A stretch of 6,840 bases of DNA, from assembly GCA_913062655.1 (NCBI GenBank), contig CAJXXO010000144.1, positions 1 to 6,840 on the forward strand, read 5' to 3'. The stretch is from an uncultured Bacteroidota bacterium. GTDB lineage: Bacteria; Bacteroidota; Bacteroidia; Chitinophagales; S012-47. Below, in pieces: positions 6,261 through 6,840 of this stretch (position 1 is the stretch's first letter; the number at the start of each line of letters is the position of its first letter). A program made the position numbers and the translations under genes. The notes beneath the pieces were generated by a model. It was not told where the DNA came from and did no database searches. It saw nothing but the letters and a program-made list of their open reading frames with translations.

Positions 6261-6605
6261 ATGAGCAACTTGAACAACTCCGTACGATTGATTGGCCACT
6301 TAGGCGCCAACCCAGATGTGAAAGAATTTGGCGACAACAAAAAAGTAGCCCGCCTGAACATGGCCACCAACGACACCTACCGCGACCAGCAAGGGAAGAA
6401 AATCACCCAGACACAGTGGCACAACCTGGTAGCCTGGGGCAAGATGGCCAATATGGCGGAAAAGTACCTGACCAAGGGCAGCCATGTAGCGGTAGAAGGC
6501 AAGCTAACCAACCGTAGCTGGGAAGACGGTGAAGGCACGAAGCGCTACATCACAGAGGTAGTTGTCAGCGAAATCCGCATGCTGGACAAAGCCCAACAAA
6601 GCTGA
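6261..6605 (+). CDS. ssb: Single-stranded DNA-binding protein, short form
   Basis: A 114-aa OB-fold SSB that coats single-stranded DNA during replication, repair and recombination. SNLNNSVRLIGHLGANPDV (2-20) is the standard SSB start. TQWHNLVAWGKMANMAEKYL (51-70) holds the conserved W-H-N and the binding aromatic W59. GSHVAVEGKLTNRSW (73-87) and the final RYITEVVVSEIRML strand complete the fold. The protein stops nine residues after that strand (DKAQQS). It therefore lacks the flexible Gly/Gln-rich linker and the acidic DDDIPF-like tip through which SSBs recruit RecO, PriA, exonuclease I and others. ATG 6261 is chosen; a TTG nine bases earlier gives an atypical N-terminus. There is no Shine-Dalgarno, but an A-run lies upstream. 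A strong terminator follows 28 bp after the stop, so it is probably monocistronic. It may be the main SSB of a lineage with short tails, or a second copy. Confidence 0.93.
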   Translation: MSNLNNSVRLIGHLGANPDVKEFGDNKKVARLNMATNDTYRDQQGKKITQTQWHNLVAWGKMANMAEKYLTKGSHVAVEGKLTNRSWEDGEGTKRYITEVVVSEIRMLDKAQQS

Positions 6606-6632
6606 TCAGAGGCGCTCCCCTTTCTCCCCCTG

Positions 6633-6665
6633 CGCGTGCACCCAAGTGGTGTGCGCGTTTTTTTT
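6633..6665 (+). terminator. Intrinsic terminator after ssb
   Basis: A 10-bp stem pairs 6633-6642 (CGCGTGCACC) with 6648-6657 (GGTGTGCGCG), including two G-U pairs, around a 5-nt loop. Eight T residues follow at 6658-6665. Position directly downstream of ssb and the T-run on the + strand fit Rho-independent termination. Confidence 0.85.
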
Positions 6666-6754
6666 GTTGGTTCCTGCACCAAACGCATGTCGGCCATACA
6701 AGCCTATCCAACAGCCAACTTGGCATTATTACCCCCTCAAAACCCAAAACAAAA

Positions 6755-6810
6755 AACTCAGAACCCGAAACACAGAACCCAGAACACTGAACACTGAACC
6801 CAGAACAAAC
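6755..6810. repeat. Tandem degenerate heptamer array (consensus AACCCAG / AACACTG), eight units
   Basis: From 6755 every seventh base restarts with AAC. Units include AACTCAG (6755), AACCCGA (6762), AACACAG (6769), AACCCAG (6776 and 6797) and AACACTG twice in a row (6783 and 6790), with AACAAAC (6804) last. The register is perfect over 56 bp, with no insertion or deletion. The array ends one base before an ATG at 6812. It resembles heptanucleotide short tandem repeats known from other bacteria such as heterocystous cyanobacteria; kinship is not implied. Confidence 0.75.
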
Positions 6811-6811
6811 T

Positions 6812-6840
6812 ATGTCTCTACCGCTTCACCACCTTTTCCC
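6812..6840 (+). CDS. Possible start of the next gene, cut by window end
   Basis: An ATG at 6812 opens a frame reading MSLPLHHLFP up to the window edge. Only nine full codons are visible, so neither coding status nor function can be established. It lies about 200 bp after ssb, beyond the terminator, and directly behind the heptamer array. In many Bacteroidota ssb is followed by gldE, a CBS-domain membrane protein for gliding; that is a hypothesis from gene order only. Confidence 0.3.

Noticed and set aside
6565..6747. 60-aa minus-strand frame downstream of ssb with several Cys
   Set aside because: It spans the ssb end and the terminator hairpin, and its Cys spacing does not form a convincing zinc site.

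Overview
The window looks like chromosomal DNA from a member of the Bacteroidota, possibly the Saprospiria/Chitinophagia side. Three things point there. No start codon has a convincing Shine-Dalgarno sequence, and leaders are AT-rich. An exact TAnnTTTG-type -7 element precedes one gene. Several proteins resemble families I associate with this phylum: a short tail-less SSB, a small C-x2-C/C-x3-C zinc-ribbon protein, and a PAS sensor ending in an ELRKPVANLLGL-type H-box. The phylum is an inference; the class is a guess.

Positions 1-3187 look like the end of a surface-glycan (O-antigen, capsule or exopolysaccharide) cluster. On the + strand is the C-terminal synthetase part of an AsnB-type amidotransferase, cut by the window start. 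It is coupled through an ATGA overlap to an FkbM-like methyltransferase-family protein. A polysaccharide flippase on the - strand meets this pair tail to tail, overlapping by 12 bp. Together they suggest sugar decoration plus export of lipid-linked repeat units.

Positions 3188-4442 hold a 131-bp divergent intergenic region with a good -7 element, then a two-gene + strand operon. Its genes are a NYN/LabA-like PIN-fold putative ribonuclease and an ATGA-overlapping protein of unknown function, whose charged-residue pattern recalls CYTH-like tunnel folds.

Positions 4412-6078 carry two - strand genes. Upstream is a 120-aa zinc-ribbon protein. Downstream is a membrane-anchored double-PAS protein that ends after a histidine-kinase-like dimerisation helix pair, with no ATPase domain. 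Its 3' end overlaps the unknown gene by 31 bp on the opposite strand.

Positions 6079-6840 contain a divergent intergenic region with a roughly 10-bp-period degenerate repeat array, then ssb with a strong intrinsic terminator. After that comes a spacer ending in eight degenerate heptamers that run to one base before an ATG, which may start the next gene. No gene-free stretch exceeds 300 bp. Nothing resembling an IS element, tRNA, rRNA or CRISPR array was seen. The most interesting items are the NYN/unknown pair, the ATPase-less sensor and the two short repeat arrays.
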